From Actinomycetota bacterium (GTDB lineage Bacteria > Actinomycetota > Thermoleophilia > Solirubrobacterales > Solirubrobacteraceae): a DNA stretch of 5,403 bases. This document shows, one piece after another, positions 4,976-5,403 of the stretch. Position 1 is the stretch's first letter. Each line of letters begins with the position of its first letter. The translations under genes were made by a program, and so were the position numbers. The notes below the pieces were generated by a model. It worked only from the letters and a program-made list of their open reading frames with translations, was not told where the DNA came from and made no database searches. The stretch spans positions 1 to 5,403 of the forward strand of contig WLNV01000127.1 in the NCBI GenBank assembly GCA_009699615.1, in the 5' to 3' direction.

Positions 4976-5006
4976 GGGTAGCTGGTGCGAACCAGCCATG
5001 CCCATG

Positions 5007-5378
5007 TCAGCCGCCGGGCGCGCGCAGGCCGGCGAGCAGGCTGGCCGCCGAAGTGAGATCAACCTCGCGTGGTTCGTCGCTGAAGTCATGTTCAGTTCGA
5101 AGATCGTAAAAGGCGCGCAGCTCGGTCGATTCGATCACGTCATCAATTCGGGCGTGTCGCACCTCCTCTTGATCGGCCACGCCAGTAGTAGCTTGCTCAA
5201 ATGCCTCGGCGTCAATGTCGACGAACCCGACGGAGAGAATCTCACGCGGGTCTTCCAGCGAGACGCTGTTAAAGACCCGTGCCGGCACGCCGAAGCCCTT
5301 GTCAGCCTCCCACGCGGCGATGAAGTCCTCAAACGTTGCGCCCTCTTTAAGACGGCGGCGGAAAATGGCTACGAGCAT
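5007..5378 (-). CDS. Small cytoplasmic protein, probable dimeric alpha/beta-barrel (ABM-like) fold
   Basis: It reads from ATG at 5378 to TGA at 5007-5009, giving 123 residues with no signal peptide. The frame stays open upstream, through a GTG at 5396, to the window edge, so a longer N-terminus is possible. I chose the ATG because MLVAIFRRRLK looks like the first beta strand of a ferredoxin-like monomer. It is followed by helix TFEDFIAAWEADKGF, a second strand region (REILSVGFVDID), and a long helix through RIDDVIESTELRAFY. This beta-alpha-beta order and length resemble antibiotic-biosynthesis-monooxygenase/dimeric-barrel proteins, but no catalytic motif is visible and the assignment is by style. 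It is acidic overall. It converges on the hydrolase with a 113-base gap. No Shine-Dalgarno sequence or correctly spaced TANNNT box precedes the ATG. The frame antisense to it (4998-5387, plus strand) is also open, but its protein lacks family features. Confidence 0.65.
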   Translation of the reverse strand: MLVAIFRRRLKEGATFEDFIAAWEADKGFGVPARVFNSVSLEDPREILSVGFVDIDAEAFEQATTGVADQEEVRHARIDDVIESTELRAFYDLRTEHDFSDEPREVDLTSAASLLAGLRAPGG

Positions 5379-5403
5379 CTGGGCTGATTCATACACGGCT
5401 GCC

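Noticed and set aside
1221..5004. 16-base near repeat (1221-1236 and 4989-5004, 15 of 16 identical)
   Set aside because: A short single-mismatch match like this can arise by chance in a window this size, and the flanks do not align.
4998..5387. 129-codon plus-strand open frame antisense to the small barrel protein
   Set aside because: Its translation lacks family-like features, while the minus-strand frame gives an ordered beta-alpha-beta pattern. It is most likely a shadow.

Overview
The window looks like chromosomal DNA from a high-GC Gram-positive actinobacterium. The class Thermoleophilia (Solirubrobacterales-like) is my best guess. The support is GC-rich third codon positions, several Sec-exported proteins, an exported pentapeptide-repeat protein with a Cys-bounded C-terminus, and a secreted SlpD/tripeptidyl-aminopeptidase-type hydrolase. 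The lineage is inferred from protein style, not from a marker gene.

Layout. Bases 1-60 are the last codons of a second copy of the S33 hydrolase found complete at 3307-4893. The homology continues past the stop codon into the 3' flank, to about 145, with its counterpart at about 4834-4975. Next is a minus-strand gene (226-1038) for an exported pentapeptide-repeat protein. Bases 1039-1578 contain no intact gene. They hold a TANNNT box next to the pentapeptide start, four helically phased GTAGCAA repeats, and an apparent gene remnant (about 1332-1556, plus strand). Plus-strand 1579-3153 encodes an exported HET-C/CinY-like putative metal-dependent protein with a Cys-rich C-terminal extension. 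After a hairpin-rich spacer comes the exported alpha/beta hydrolase. A small cytoplasmic protein, probably of dimeric alpha/beta-barrel (ABM-like) type, is encoded on the minus strand and converges on it from the right edge (5007-5378 or slightly longer).

How the parts fit. Three genes encode secreted or cell-envelope proteins, but nothing shows an operon: spacers are 150-540 bp, orientations are mixed, and each of the three has its own TANNNT hexamer exactly 6 nt before its ATG with no Shine-Dalgarno sequence. That pattern suggests separate leaderless transcripts. I see no mobile element, CRISPR array, tRNA or rRNA. The most unusual features are the uniform leaderless-type starts, the duplicated hydrolase 3' end whose hairpins persist while a loop diverges, the phased repeats upstream of the pentapeptide gene, and the two-block, Cys-paired architecture of the pentapeptide protein. 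No multi-gene system is evident.
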